Assembly: GCF_020740795.1 (NCBI RefSeq)
Contig: NC_067283.1
Span: 115,573,206-115,637,205, forward strand
DNA length: 64,000 bases
Source of the DNA: Apus apus
Taxonomy: Eukaryota > Chordata > Aves > Apodiformes > Apodidae
Direction of reading: 5' to 3'
Under the pieces are notes generated by a model. The model did not search any database, was not told the origin of the DNA, and was given only the letters and a program-made list of their open reading frames with translations. Numbering within the stretch: the stretch's first letter is position 1; every line of letters starts with the position of its first letter. Below are positions 36,875 through 49,909 of this stretch, piece by piece. A program made the translations under genes and the position numbers.

Positions 36875-37923
36875 ATAAGAAATGCAGCCTATTTTAGTAC
36901 ACGCAGGAGAAAAACTTAAAAATAGTTGTCAAGCCTTCAAGGCAATAGAGAATCTCCAAGACTCTCTCAGATGTTAAAGTCAAGGCAAATTCCCTTAATG
37001 GTAAACAAGAATTATGACCTTGTCCTCTCTAAAATACTGTGAGGGTGGTAAGGAAAACACATTCTCAGTGCCAAAAAGTGGAGTAGAAGCAACTAGAGAA
37101 TCATGCTAGAAATGCATTGTTATTGAGGGATGGACATAAATGACTCTTGTGCTGCCCAGTTCATTTGGAGGGAAGAGAGAGTGAATTCTGCCACCCTTCA
37201 TTCTTCTCAGGGAAATAGTTCCATTCCAATAAGATATTGGATACGAGTAAACATGAGGGCCTGAGCCCGTCTTATCTCTAGTGGAAACCAGCTTCTCTGT
37301 CTACTTTGTGGAGGTAGAGGGTACAGGAGCACAGAGGCAGCTGGGAAACACTTATACCATAGCTCTGCTTTTTCCTATAATGTTTTTTCTCTGTTTTTAA
37401 CAAAGCAGAGAGAAGTCAGCCTAGATAAAACTTCAGTGCACATAAGCTGCTAACATTGCTTACCATTTAAACCCTCCCTTCCTCACGTGTCAACTCTTTT
37501 GAGTGTATTTTTGGCAGGCAAATTAGAACACCTGGATTTGCAAATCATGGGAAATTATTTTTTTGATCCTTTTGTATTTTAAAGATGGAAATAGGATGAG
37601 ATAGATGCTTCTGTACTGTGGATATGGAGGCAGATCTTTGACTCATCCTCTTTAAAGAAAAGGAATAAAAAAATACTGGAACAACCAGAAATCTTTCTGG
37701 AAACCCTGAGCCATGACTCCAGAGGTGTAAAGGGATAAAGATGAGGGAAAACCACAGACCAAAGAGGTGAAAATGCAGGAAATGAGAAAGTGCTGGGATG
37801 TTTTAGATAGCTGAGACTGCAGAGAACGTTCAGAAAAGGATTCCTATCTTTCATCATGAAAAGGAGATTCTGGCAAAGTAAGGAGATCTCTAGTCAATTT
37901 CTGGATCAGTGTCCTTGATGTAT
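36875..37923. other. Unique DNA, no gene seen
   Basis: No recognisable coding sequence or transposon between the CpG island and the next CR1. The 92-codon minus-strand frame at 37579-37857 has no recognisable features. Confidence 0.5.
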
Positions 37924-38118
37924 TCACAGAATCACAGAATCTTAGGGGTTGGAAGGGACCTCAAAAGATCATCTAGTCCAACCCCCCTGCCAGAGCAGGG
38001 TCACCTAGAGCACATCACACAGGAATGAGTCCAGGTGGGTTTTGAATGTCTCCAGTGAAGGAGACTCCACAACCTCTCTGGGCAGCCTGTTCCAGTGCTC
38101 TGTCACTCTCACAGTGAC
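37924..38118 (-). mobile_element. CR1 LINE 3' fragment (antisense)
   Basis: Antisense CR1: TCACAGAATCACAGAATCTT, GGGGTTGGAAGGGACCTCAA, AGATCATCTAGTCCAACCCC, CAGAGCAGGGTCACCTAGAG, CTCTCTGGGCAGCCTGTTCC. It has the 'AGGGTCACCTAGAGCACATC' 3' UTR type, like the sense copy ending at 34374, so the two are probably the same subfamily. Only ~195 bp remain. Confidence 0.95.
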
Positions 38119-38989
38119 CATCTGCAAGATCTGGAAGGCAAGAGGCTAAACAGACTGAAAAGAGTTAAAAAAAGAAAATAAGAGAAAGAAATTATGTCAT
38201 TTCTTCTTAGTACTGCAATATTGCCACATTCTTCAAAGCATTTTCTCACAGTCACCAAAATGAATCCCACCTCCACTTGGAAATAAAGTCAGCTAACACT
38301 GACTCATATCCTACTCTTCCTTTCTTATTCTTGATTAGTATGAATTGAAGTCTTAAGGCAGGAAGAAGTGACATACAGAACTCCTGCAAACTCCAAGCTT
38401 GCAGTATTTGTCAGAAGGAGGTGGTGAAAGCAAACCACCTTTGAAGAAATGTTAGTAACATTAAATTGACTAATTTCATATATTTTATTGGTCAGTAATA
38501 ACCATTGCAGTTTCTCAAATTACTTTTGGAAGTGTAAACATCTTACTGATATTCAAACAACTGGAGAAAAGAGCTCACTTAAAGATTTTCCTTTTATCAG
38601 GGACAACAATGTTTAATTAACAAATTTAACATGCTATTCATAAACAAGAATGGACTTGATCCATTCCTGGGCCTGTTACGTGAAGCTTTTAGCTTTGTTA
38701 TACCTTTACATTCAGTTTACTTCCAGAACCATGAAGTGGTATTGACTTCAGAGAAATTCTCAGGAGACAATGTGGGAATGAAAAGTGGGCCCAGAGAGCA
38801 ATAAAGTGACATGGTGTCTATGGAGATCACACTGGCAGACCTGAGACCAAGACATTCTGCTTCTTCCATGGATTAACCACAAAGCCCTCTTCTGAAAGGC
38901 CTGAAATGAATGTGTTGATGGAGTTCTCATACATTTTTCTTTCACCAACTAGACTCCTTACCAAAATTTTGAACAATAAGAGGTCATTC

Positions 38990-39007
38990 AGTCCATAATT
39001 ATGGACT
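38990..39007. repeat. Perfect 18-bp palindrome
   Basis: AGTCCATAATTATGGACT is its own reverse complement. It may be a chance event in AT-rich DNA or a dimeric homeodomain-type site (TAATTA core). Confidence 0.9.
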
Positions 39008-40945
39008 CTGGTACCACCAGTGACTTGTACAACATTACAGTGGGACCTATTAGAGATATCTGTGCTTCTGTATATTTTCATGAGAAACCAGTCAGTCTTT
39101 AGAGTAATGCCAGAGCTGCACTCTGTTAATATCATATTTCTATACACATGCCTGATAACAAAGTACAAGTGTGAAGTAAATCACTAGAGCATTCAACAAA
39201 TAAGAAAATTAGTGGGAAAAATGATACTTACATAGCAAACATCCTAGGACTGTGTACACAAAGGGCTCATTGCTAATCTCGTTAGCAACCTTGCACACCT
39301 TTTATAATCTATAAAACAAAATTATGGACAGCAATAGTGAATCTCAGTTGCCAGATAACCTCAAGAAACTGCGTAAAATTAAATGCAGAATTTTTACTAG
39401 AATTCCAGACACTCTGTAAAGTGGAGCCATTCTCTGATAGAAATTCATAAAATTATGTGTGCAAGATGCAAAATTAGATTATACCTCATCCTATGGTTAG
39501 GAAGAAGAAAATGTGAGTAATGGTAGCAATTAAATTTCTACCAGGTAGTTTCCTCCTAAGATGTAGAACACCAGGTTTCACTCCCACCTTTACTTGAAAG
39601 AATTTAACTCATCAACTGGGAGGCTGCTCTAACCAGCAGACTACGAGGTAGTTTGAGGTCAGGCTCTTTAAAATTTTTTTATTGTTCCACTTAGTATTAA
39701 CATTGATGAACATCCATGTTTTCCATATAGAAGTATGTCTCCTAATCTTCAGACTAGAGATATTAGTGTCCTGCTTGCTATGTCTCTCTTTGGTGCCCTT
39801 GGTTCAAATGGACAAGTGGTTCAAGTAGACCCTGAGCCACTGTCACCTTTTCTGATGGAAAGATCTAACTATTTGGTGACCAGGAATGCTTAGGTGCAAT
39901 TATCTTTTCTTCCGTTACGAGTATTTTAATAAAACTTAATAGAAATTGTGCCAAACAGCAAGATACTGAATGCTAACCTGGGTTCAGTTCTGCAGGGAAT
40001 GTTTGTACAGAATATAACCATGTCAGCAGGAGAAGTAGTAACTCAACCTTAGATGGTAGTAAAGGTCAAGGTGTCCCTGAAAGAAAAGATCCTGGCTATG
40101 ATCAGCTTTTTTTTTCTAAACCCTGAATGCTGGATAAAGTGGAGACATTTCTAAGGATTTAGATTGCCTTTTTAGATCAATAGGTTGAATTTCTTTCTGA
40201 TTTAATAAAACTCACTGTCTGTTTTTGGTTCGGTTGACACAAAGGAGAAAAAAATTCTGCTTTCATTTTAATTGCACATTTTATCTTCCATTTTGTTTTC
40301 ATCGTTGAACTTAAAAATCAGTTCCACACACAGTCCTAGCCACAATCTTGTTTTTAAATTTAGAGAAAAGCTATTTCATTAGAAGAGAAGTTAGAAGAGA
40401 AGTTCATTAGAAGATAAATATTACAACAGTGTTTCTCCATAAATAAAGTGAAACATCCAGGCAATACAGGGGAGTCCAAATAATATTCATATACTCTGGA
40501 CCCATGTAGCAAGGTACACAATATGCAACATGTATGGGGGTTTTTTTATGCAGCATGTAATAGATATATGTCTAGCCTACTCACATGTTTACTTACAAAG
40601 CTATATGTGTATCTTTTGAGGATCAGCCATGGATTTCTACACTCCAACTTCTGATCAGTGTAAGGGCAAATGGAAACAAGGGCTGCTCCAGCTGCTCACA
40701 AAAAAATGTTTACCATCTTTCTAAATGATGCAGACAAGAAGTGTCATTTTTCATGTTAAATCCTGACAAATTTCAGAAGTCCCTTGATCCACAGTTTGTA
40801 CTTACACATAACTAACAAGATTCAACTCTTCTAATTATTGCTTATCTTCCACACATTTTATTTGAACTGTCCATTACACTAGAGAATGTTGAAGTAAATT
40901 CTTTCAAAGGGTTTCCATTTTGCTTGTTGCTTTTTGGGGATTTTT

Positions 40946-40966
40946 GTTGGTTTGGTTGGTTGGTTG
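40946..40966. repeat. (TTGG)n microsatellite
   Basis: About four TTGG/TTTGG units. Confidence 0.8.
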
Positions 40967-43278
40967 TTTTAGTCATTTAATAACATCTTAGGACAATTTT
41001 ATTTTTCAATCTCAAACAAAATTACATATCAATAACAGAAATGTTGAATTAATTGATTTCCTGTTCTTTAACAATACGCATATAATAGAGAAATATCATC
41101 ACAAACTGAAATATACTCAAAAACCTAAGTATAGCCATACTATTGTATGTTAAGAGAATCATGGAATGGTTCAGTTTTTATCTTATTGCACAAGTTAATA
41201 AGTAAAGGTAAAGGGAGCAGGAAGGAGCATATGGCTTCATATCTGCCCTCTGCATAGGAATGCCCAGCTGGTTTTTCAGAGTGTAGTTTTAATTTCATTT
41301 ATGTTAGTGCCAGTTTGAAGAACTCCAATTTAAGCAGCTGGCAGCAAGTGCATTGATAGAAAATCTCTGTATATTAGAAGATCTTGGGTATTTTTTGTAG
41401 CATAGTGCTAAAGTAAAAAGCAACAGTTACTAAAGGACCAGCACATCAAACAGTAGGAAAAGTAAGTTGCTTTTAAGCAAGTACCACATCTAGCATTATA
41501 AGGTACTTTAATTACTACTTACAGGCTGGTGTTGAGCAGTCCCTTGTGTTGTGATACAGTCGGTGAAAGTGCTTGCTACACTCTGATGAAAATGTGACTG
41601 GCCCTGTTTGAAAGTAAGCAGGAGTTAACCACAAGCTTTCAGTGTCACTGCTTTGCATCTTCAATGTATGACATCATCACAAAGAATTCACTTCTATGTG
41701 TTTTGAAAAACTTGTGTTTAATTTTTACTACACTTTAAACAACTAGGATGCAACACAAGTATAATAATGCTACTGAAATGACACAAAGAAATACTTTTGC
41801 TATGCTGTTATACCCACAACCTGAGTAACAGCAAAATGGCCCTTGGAAACAATGAACTTGCTTAGCTTTGAAATTCCAGTAATTCAAAATTAAAAGTAAC
41901 ATTTCTTATATGGTGAAAATAGAAACTTCATTTCTGAAGATATATAAAAGCAATATTTTGAGCAAATGAATGAAGTACTAATGCTTCGAATTTTCACATA
42001 GATGGTTTATGAAGTTCTTAATATACAATATGGGTGTTGAGGGGGAAAAAAATGCCTGGTGAATAGCATCTAGGAACCTTGATGTCCTCTTAAAATAGTA
42101 CTAGCAGGTAAGGACGTATATGTGCAGAGGGCAGCACGTGTTTCAAAATTTGGGTGAGGCAAAGTCTTGTGTGCTCGGAGTGTAGTGTGCTGTGTCTCCG
42201 TTCTTCCAGCCTGTACTTCCTCCTCTGGATATCAGCGTCATCTCTCCACATTGATATTTGATAAGAAGATACAGTTAGTGGTCTCCAAAACATAGGTCAA
42301 AGGTAAGAAGTTGCCAAAGAGCCCTTTCATAATTGCTGATGGTCCTGGGAAGGTATTACTGATGGCATCCAAATTGAAAACAGAGAGTAAAAATGTAATA
42401 TCTGTATCATGTAATCTGCTTAGTAATACTGTCACTGACAACTGGGGATGAGTTTCCTGTGATATGGACAAAAAACACTGACATAAACTGATAAATGACA
42501 CTAACTGAACAAGACTAAATTTAACTTGTATCCTCTAAATTCAGCATGAAACGGAACCCTGAGTAATAGGTTGTTTCAAGCAGTGCTAGAAAAGGATCCA
42601 TATGAAGCACGCTGCTTTGACTAACTTCCCTGTCAGAGGAAGACAGTAAGCATTTCTGGGCAAAAAGTATTTATTTCACAACTTGAAAGGTGGTTTATCA
42701 GCCTGGTAAACATACCAAGCCAATTCTGTCTGGATAGTGGAGCCAAACTTCCACAAGCTTGAGAGAAGATTCCTCTCCATGACAGTGAACACAGTTGAAC
42801 ATCAGATACATTTTACAGCAGTACGTAGATTTTATGAGATTTTTCCAGCTACAAATAAGCTTTTCAATAAAGTGACAAAGCAGCCTTTGTAACTGTGAAC
42901 TGGAAGATTGTTGCCATCTTTTATCTACGTGAGCAATTAGGTGCAAGAGAAAGTATGTAATCTGAAATTATCGAAGATATATGGAGATAACCTCAGCTTT
43001 TGTCACTAAATAAATTCCATGTCCCTTAGATAACATAGGGTTTTCTAGCTCTCTTCCTTGCCATCAGAAATAGGCTGCCAATTTTATTTGTGCCTTACAG
43101 AGCACTCTGTGTCAGCTGGCTTTTCAAGCTGAACTGATAGATAGCTTTATGACTCACAAGATTATTTATGATTTTTCCTATAGTCAAGGACTGTTACATA
43201 TGGTTCTTATTTGGCTTTAAAATGTGTCTACTATTCTTGGCATACTGGAAGGGTACAGTAATTTTCTTAACCTTGAAG

Positions 43279-43308
43279 CTGTAAAGATAATGGACTGTAA
43301 AGATAATG
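43279..43308 (+). repeat. Short tandem duplication, period 16
   Basis: CTGTAAAGATAATG occurs twice, separated by GA; a recent slippage-type duplication. Confidence 0.85.
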
Positions 43309-46037
43309 TTGATTTCACTCTCTCTCCTCTTTTTCACAGTTTCATTAGTTTAGGATGTTCTAACTCTTGATCTATTAAGGTCTGTACCTGAACAGTTTAC
43401 TTAACTAAGGCTGATAGAAATGTATGATTATGATTTGAACAGAATAAAAAAAGTTAGGCTGTACTTTAAGAAAATGCCTGTGGATTACAGTACCTAATAA
43501 AGCTGTGGAAAAGAAAAGGCAGGGAGAAAAATCCACCACTGAAGATGTTAAGAGCATAAAAAAAAATAAGGAAAAAAAAAAAATGTAGGCAGAAATTCTG
43601 AGCCAACAAAGAAATAAACATTAAGATTACTGGAATGAACTTGCTTTCCTTATTCATTCCAGCTAATGTTAGTCAAATAATTTCAGCAATTTTTATGGCA
43701 ACTCCTCATGCAATTAATTCAGTGAATGGCTCCAGAAATAAGCCTTCAAGTATTTTTTGCTCTTTTTCTATGATTTAGTATTCTCAAAATACCTTATTTA
43801 AAACTCATGGTTGCTTTTCACTGTTGTTTTTGAGTAATGAGACTTGCTCTGTATTCATTGCTTAGCTTCCCCAGATTCTTACGTTGAGCTTTTTATGGCA
43901 GCTAAGCAGTTTCCAAAGTTAAAAATGAAAAGGAAATTGATTATTTATTAATATAAGCAAATCTTTCTTCTCTGTCCTCCCCAGGAGAGTAATTTCCAGT
44001 ATTCCTGTGCTACATAGGATAGCACAGTTGGATCTATATATTTTTTTCATTTATTTCTCATATGGACTGAAAATGGTAAGGCTTATAATTACTCTTGTTT
44101 ACTGTACTAGTGAAGGGCCAGCTGGGTGTAGCACGTTTCCTGTAGATGCTGTTAGGCTGCAGTTAGCTGTTGGCAGAAAGATTCTTAAAGCTGTGCTTAT
44201 CCTGAAGTTTTGAGGACACTTTCCCCATGCAAAAGAGACAACAAATTATTTCCTTTCTTGCCAAGGCCTGTCTGAAATTTCCAGCAAAGAGGAAATGCAT
44301 AATTATTTCCAATTCTCCTTTTCATGCTCCAACTGCCAACTATTTCTCTAGTTTTTAGTTTTACTAATCTCAATAACATTTAAAAATCAACTACAGATTT
44401 GCAGTGTCATACTCTGAAACCTTCAATTACAGAACATTTGAAACCGGAGAGAAAAGAACCAGTGCAAACATCTCACTGTTGACAAATCTTTTTGCTTATT
44501 TTCAGAAGGTACCACATGTTTCCAGTTGTTACAAAATAAAATTCCCAAAGGTAAGTGCATTACACAACTCCATCTCAGTTTTTGAGTTCAAGTACTTGAT
44601 TTTAATCATATTAAACTTTCATATTTGAAATAGCAAATTATTTTCCTGATTTACATTATTTGATCCTTCCTTGTTCTATTTGTTTGCCTTGTTAAAATAA
44701 GCATCCATACGTATACATCATGAGGCAGAAGACAGTATTTGTTTCCCTAGTACAGGAAAAACTTACATGGCCACATAAATATGTTTCTGAAAGATATATG
44801 CAGACCAACGAGTTGTTTTAAAATTAGTGAACTTGAAAACAAATATAATAGGACTGACAAAAATTATGGAAAAAATACATGTATTTAAAATCTAAAACGT
44901 ACTGAGTTCTTTCATTAAAATATTACTTGGCAGAGATTGCAGATAGGTGCTCATTTATATTAAATATTTAACACCATACTGCAAATTCTTTGCACATAGA
45001 TATACAATGCAGTATCTACAGCACATAGACGTATATATTCAGCACCTACAACTATCAAACTTCTAGTGTAGCTGCAAAACCACAAGCAACAAGTGCATGA
45101 TAAAATGAAACAATAGGTTTTAAACCATGAATGTTTTAACTTATTATGCTTTGAAAGTTATTTTAGGCTAGATTATTCAAAGAAAGATTCAAACCTAAAC
45201 GCAATCAGAGTTCTTTAAAAACTTCCAGTCCTAAACAATGCAAATTTAACTGCACAAAAGTTAACCTTGGTGCAGAACCTCATAAAAGCTAATGGTTGTG
45301 ACTTTTGTGGCTATTTTGAATATGCATGTGTAGGTAAATTTAGAGCAAGCAGTTGCCTTACCTGTAAAATGTTTTATGAATTTGTCTTTTAGACTGGAAT
45401 CTCTTGGAAAAATTTCTGAGGAGAGAAGAAAAAAAACACATGTATGTAATACAGGAATTGGAATAAAAGCTCTGAAAGCATAATATGCTGGGATGTCGGC
45501 TGTAAAGAGACCAAATAGCTTCCTAAACTAACTGCAAAATTAGTTTTCAGAGTTTTGTGTGTGTAGACAACATTGTGAGATGTTTCAAGTAATTCACAGA
45601 TTAACACAAAATGGTCATCCTGCAACACACTCTATCAGATTTTCTGACAATCATTTCTACGCATCTAAAGTCTGACTTGAGTTATAATTTTATAAATACT
45701 TATATAAATAAGTTACCAAGTTATGAGAAGTATTTAAGTTCCTGAACAAATAATGTAAATTACCCAGGTAAAAACAAATTAAATACCATGTTTGGGGTTT
45801 TGAAATAACAGGTGCTTGAAGAGAAAAGTCTCCTAGAGACTAAGATTTGTATGTTTTCATTGCACTATAAATCAAAAAATAGTACTTCTCTCTGTGAAAA
45901 TTGCTGTGGATTTTAAATATTCCCTTTCCATATATGGTGTTTCTTCCAATACGTATAAGAGAAAAAACAAGTGTCAGAACAGCCAAAGGAATCACACAGA
46001 ACAGAAACTGGAGCTAAGACAAAAGCTCTACTCACTG

Positions 46038-46084
46038 CTTTTTTTTGCCCTTTTTTTTTTTTTCACCTTTTTTTAAATTTTTTT
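46038..46084. repeat. T-rich low-complexity tract
   Basis: Long T runs interrupted by GCCC, CACC and AAA, ending in TTTTTTTGCAG. It resembles a splice acceptor on the plus strand, but no coding exon follows. Confidence 0.85.
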
Positions 46085-46989
46085 GCAGTGCTGCCTCTGG
46101 CTTTCAGCAGAAACCTTTGATAGAAGTAAATACTCTCAGAATGAGCACAGTTCCCTGCAATCTCATAAATTTTCTACTCAAAAACTTAATTTCAAAATTC
46201 TTAGGTAACCAAAGTTATTATTGCAGACAATGACTGTATACAATAGTTGTATGTTACGTTAAATACAAAAGAATTGCTTTGCTTAGCACTAATATAAGCA
46301 AAGTGATTAACTTACAGCATTAGGACCTGCAGCTAAACATATATATTCACTAAAAATATTTCCCTACCACTAGTCTTTCAAGTCCTTTTATTCTCTGACA
46401 TTTCTTTTTTTCAATTCCGCATCTGAATTAACTTTTACCTCAGAAGCGAGGTCTCCTTTCATACCACAGGAAGATGTTGTTTATCTGCCAAAATAAATTC
46501 TTACTCCTAGCCACAGGCAGTTTCTCAGAGGTCACAAGTGCATTTTAGGCCGTGATTTTAAGCTAAAATGCACAAGTCTTACTGCAACTCAGAAAGGTTA
46601 TGGGACATAATTTACTTAAAAATTCTCAAAAATCTCAGTTTTAACCAACCTGTTTCCTTATTGCAAATGAAATACCATCCCTTCTCCATTAAACTTAGAA
46701 TTTTACTGACATGAAGTGTCAGGTAGTTTAAAATTATATGGAATGAAACATATGGAAAACCAAAATAGTGAAATGAGTTTCAAATGAGATGTTTCAAGTG
46801 CCCTAGTACTGACAAACAACCAAAGGCTGGTGAAGACTGAACTAAAAACAGGTCATTCTCACTCTGAAAAGAACATTTAGACCCAGGTCCTTTCAAAGTC
46901 TATGGAATTTGCTGTGAGAACAGTAGCTGCCTTTTGCCCCGTAAAATTCTTCAGGAAAACTGTAATACAGCACACAGCCAAAATCCTAA

Positions 46990-47590
46990 CCTTAAATGCA
47001 CAGAAGGCAAAACAGGATAAGGGATTTGATGCTCCCCCAGGGAGCTAGGCATTGCAAGCATAAAATTGGAGATGTAGCTGTGTCAGTAAGCCTGAGCAGG
47101 AATGCTGCAGGGTCTGCTTCCCAGGAGCAGGAGCCCAAGGTTCTCACCAGCGCAGCTACGCCTGTCCCAGTAGGGAAAATTGGGTCAGTTGTGCGTTGGA
47201 AAGTGGCTGAATTATATTGACTGCTTGCCTGCTCCTCCCCTGCTGCAGCTGCCATCCCTCCAGGCACCAATCAAGCTTTTCAACACGTCCCCTTGTTTCA
47301 GCTTTCTTCAAGAGTTCCTTTTCTTAACAGCACAGTGCATTTGTTTGGTAAAACAATCAGTGAGCCCCGAGCCCTCCACAAAGACAACCTAGGCTCATTT
47401 GTATGAAAATCACAGGCAGCACAGGTTACTGGAACACTTCTGTTCGCTGACTCTAACAGGAGGGGCAATTCTGCCTCAACTACAAATTGCCCAACACAAG
47501 CACAGTGTTTTTCTTCAGTCTTCCAGCAGCGTATCCAAGCCTTCCTATCTGCACACAACTGTGAGGCTCAGGTCTCAAAGGACTTAGTAT
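46990..47590. other. Moderately GC-richer block with open frames on both strands, unrecognised
   Basis: Frames of 62-92 codons overlap on both strands (minus 46992-47270 and 47298-47558, plus 46996-47220, 47180-47392 and 47399-47587). None resembles a known family. Overlap on both strands suggests reduced stop-codon frequency through composition rather than coding. It could be an old transposon, an exon or a regulatory element. Confidence 0.2.
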
Positions 47591-49873
47591 TTAAATCGAA
47601 CTCATGAACATCTGTTTTGAAGAGTATGTATCACTGACTCCCAACCAGATCACACAGCAACCAGAAGGATCTCAAGTCCATTCAAGATGCTTTTATAAAG
47701 ACATTGTAAAATTATCACAACAAAACTTCTAAACTGGCTTCTTATACGCTCTTAGTTACTCCAGTCATATCTCATATGTTATCTATCACTATTAGAACAG
47801 ATAGCTTGATATCCATTCTCACAACGTACCCTCACATCCTCACAATGCAAGTTAAAACTCCTCCGACAAATTTATTTCCCCAAAGAAAAGCAGAAACATT
47901 AATATAGTGAGAGAGATTGGCATGCATGATTAAAATCAAAACACTTGAAAGTCACACTGGGCAAAACCACAAAAGAAACATGAAAATGAAGGAATAAAGA
48001 CATTTAAGTGTGAAACCCACATGAACAGGAAATGTTGAGTGTAAAGTGTTTATTCAATCCATTCTTGCCTCAAGACCATGTTACATAAAGAAGTCAAATA
48101 CAGCCAGTATATATCCCATGGGACAGAGTAACTGACTGTTATTAATCAGCTGGGAGAACATTCAGACTGCAGCATTCTTGTGCCCAGGCTTACAAAATCT
48201 GCACTGCTCACCAGAGAGTGTACATCTGAGTTAAAAGGCACTTGATGCTATTGACCGTGAGTTCATCCTCGGTATAATCTCAATTTATAACCATAAATAA
48301 TCTTAGTTCAAAGATTTCTTATGTATTTAGATTGGGACTTCTATGTGTGTCCCTAGACAGTTACTCATCTGGACCAAAATGCTGTCCATTCTACACAGCC
48401 CTTCCACAGACAGCAATGGCCAAGCTATTAAAGGGTTCTAGGACAGATCTACTTCTGTTTAAAATACTAGTATTTATGGCAAAAATATAGAGACAAGACA
48501 AATTTAGAGGGTTTTCCAGCTCTGATTCACATACAGAATGGAGAAGTTTGTACTGCAAGTTTTGTTCTAAACCATCCATACTTCCCAAGCTGTGAAACTT
48601 CACAGATCTTGTGACTTCAGGCAAAAGATGACTCAATCTGCCTGAGTTTTGTCCCTTGCTGGGATAGATTGGATGATGGGGGGAGCTAGCAAGGTCTGAG
48701 CTAAGAAGCAGTGAGCAACAGCTGCTCCAGCCACTCTTCAATTTTGTTGGAAACTTCCCAAAGATTATTCAAATCACTATTGTTAAACTAATTCCCTAGA
48801 AAATTGTTCTGTGCACTTTTCAGTTGTTTTTCAGCACCTAGTAGCTGACAGGAATGTTTAATTTTTCACTAATTTGGACATGATTACAGACAGGCCAAAG
48901 ACTAAATAAGCCACAGCCCAAGGCATATGTTTGACCTGCAATATATGACATAGTTTCTTTACCTTGGATCAGTTTTTTCATCTTTCTGTGCTTTCAGTCT
49001 CTCTGTCTTTTGTCTGTTCAGACCGCAAAGCTGTGACAGCAGGTGCTGATTTTTACCCTGTGTTTGCACTCTCTCCAGCACCCCATCACCTGGAAAATTC
49101 ATGTCCTGCTGTAGTATAAAGAACAAGAAGACCTATGCTTGCAACACTGAAATAAGCCAAATCCACACAACAGTTTGTTGACTCGGGGCATGAAAACTCC
49201 ACAACTTTGGGTGATACCACATCAGTGGAAAAAACTGACATCTCAATTTGCTTATGCTTCCAACAAGCAGCCTTTACTTATATTTAGCTTATGCAGAGAA
49301 ACAGCGTAAATCAGACAGCAAAAATTACTCCAGATCTTGGCCTACTCGAGGTCTACACCAGAAGGATCTACAATGTCTCACTGCAGGCTGTACTGTGGGC
49401 AAGCACAGAAAATCTGAAGTAGAAGACCTCAGGCTGTGCTTCATTGGCAAACTCCTTTATTTTTCTCTATAAGAAAAAAATGTCTTCATCAAGAATCATA
49501 ATCTTCTCTTTTTACAAGAATATTCACACATCTAAAAACCAAAAACAAACCAAAAAGAAAACCAAAACCAACAGTAAAATCCAATGCAATTTTTCCTCAA
49601 TTACTGAAAAAATAACAAAAAAAATCAACTTTTAAAACATCTCTGGGAAACTTCTCTGTAACAAGTAAATGTTTCATAAAGACATAAGCACATCCAGCAG
49701 AATATAAAACCAGAAATTATGTTAATTATCACTATACCTTTGTCTGCCACCTAAATGGTATTTGTCAGGTTTACATATGGGTGCCAAAGTACTCTACACA
49801 ATGCACTTCAATTACAGTATTTAAAGCTTGACATCTTTGGCTAGGTTTAATAATTACCTGTTTTCCAGAATAT

Positions 49874-49909
49874 TCATTGTTAATTTGGAATAATCATTGT
49901 TAATTCGGA
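49874..49909 (+). repeat. Short tandem duplication, period 20
   Basis: TCATTGTTAATTTGGA and TCATTGTTAATTCGGA, 20 bp apart, differ at one base. Confidence 0.85.

Larger units (their letters stand above)
38119..46989. other. Transposon-free unique DNA, no gene seen
   Basis: Nearly 9 kb without a confident transposon. It contains an 18-bp palindrome (38990-39007), a (TTGG)n patch (40946-40966), an interrupted A-rich patch near 43558-43583 and a T-rich tract (46038-46084). A 113-codon minus-strand frame (38827-39168) carries no recognisable domain. A possible CR1 crumb near 41153-41175 is too short to call. Confidence 0.55.

Noticed and set aside
38827..39168. 113-codon minus-strand frame
   Set aside because: It crosses the palindrome at 38990-39007, has no recognisable domain, and a second frame overlaps on the same strand.
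41150..41180. Possible CR1 3' end (AGAATCATGGAATGGTTCAG)
   Set aside because: Only about 20 bp match, and no second CR1 block follows in order.
46038..46100. Strong splice-acceptor-like sequence (T-rich tract then GCAG) on the plus strand
   Set aside because: The following frame is short and unlike any protein, and T-rich tracts ending in CAG are common by chance in AT-rich DNA.
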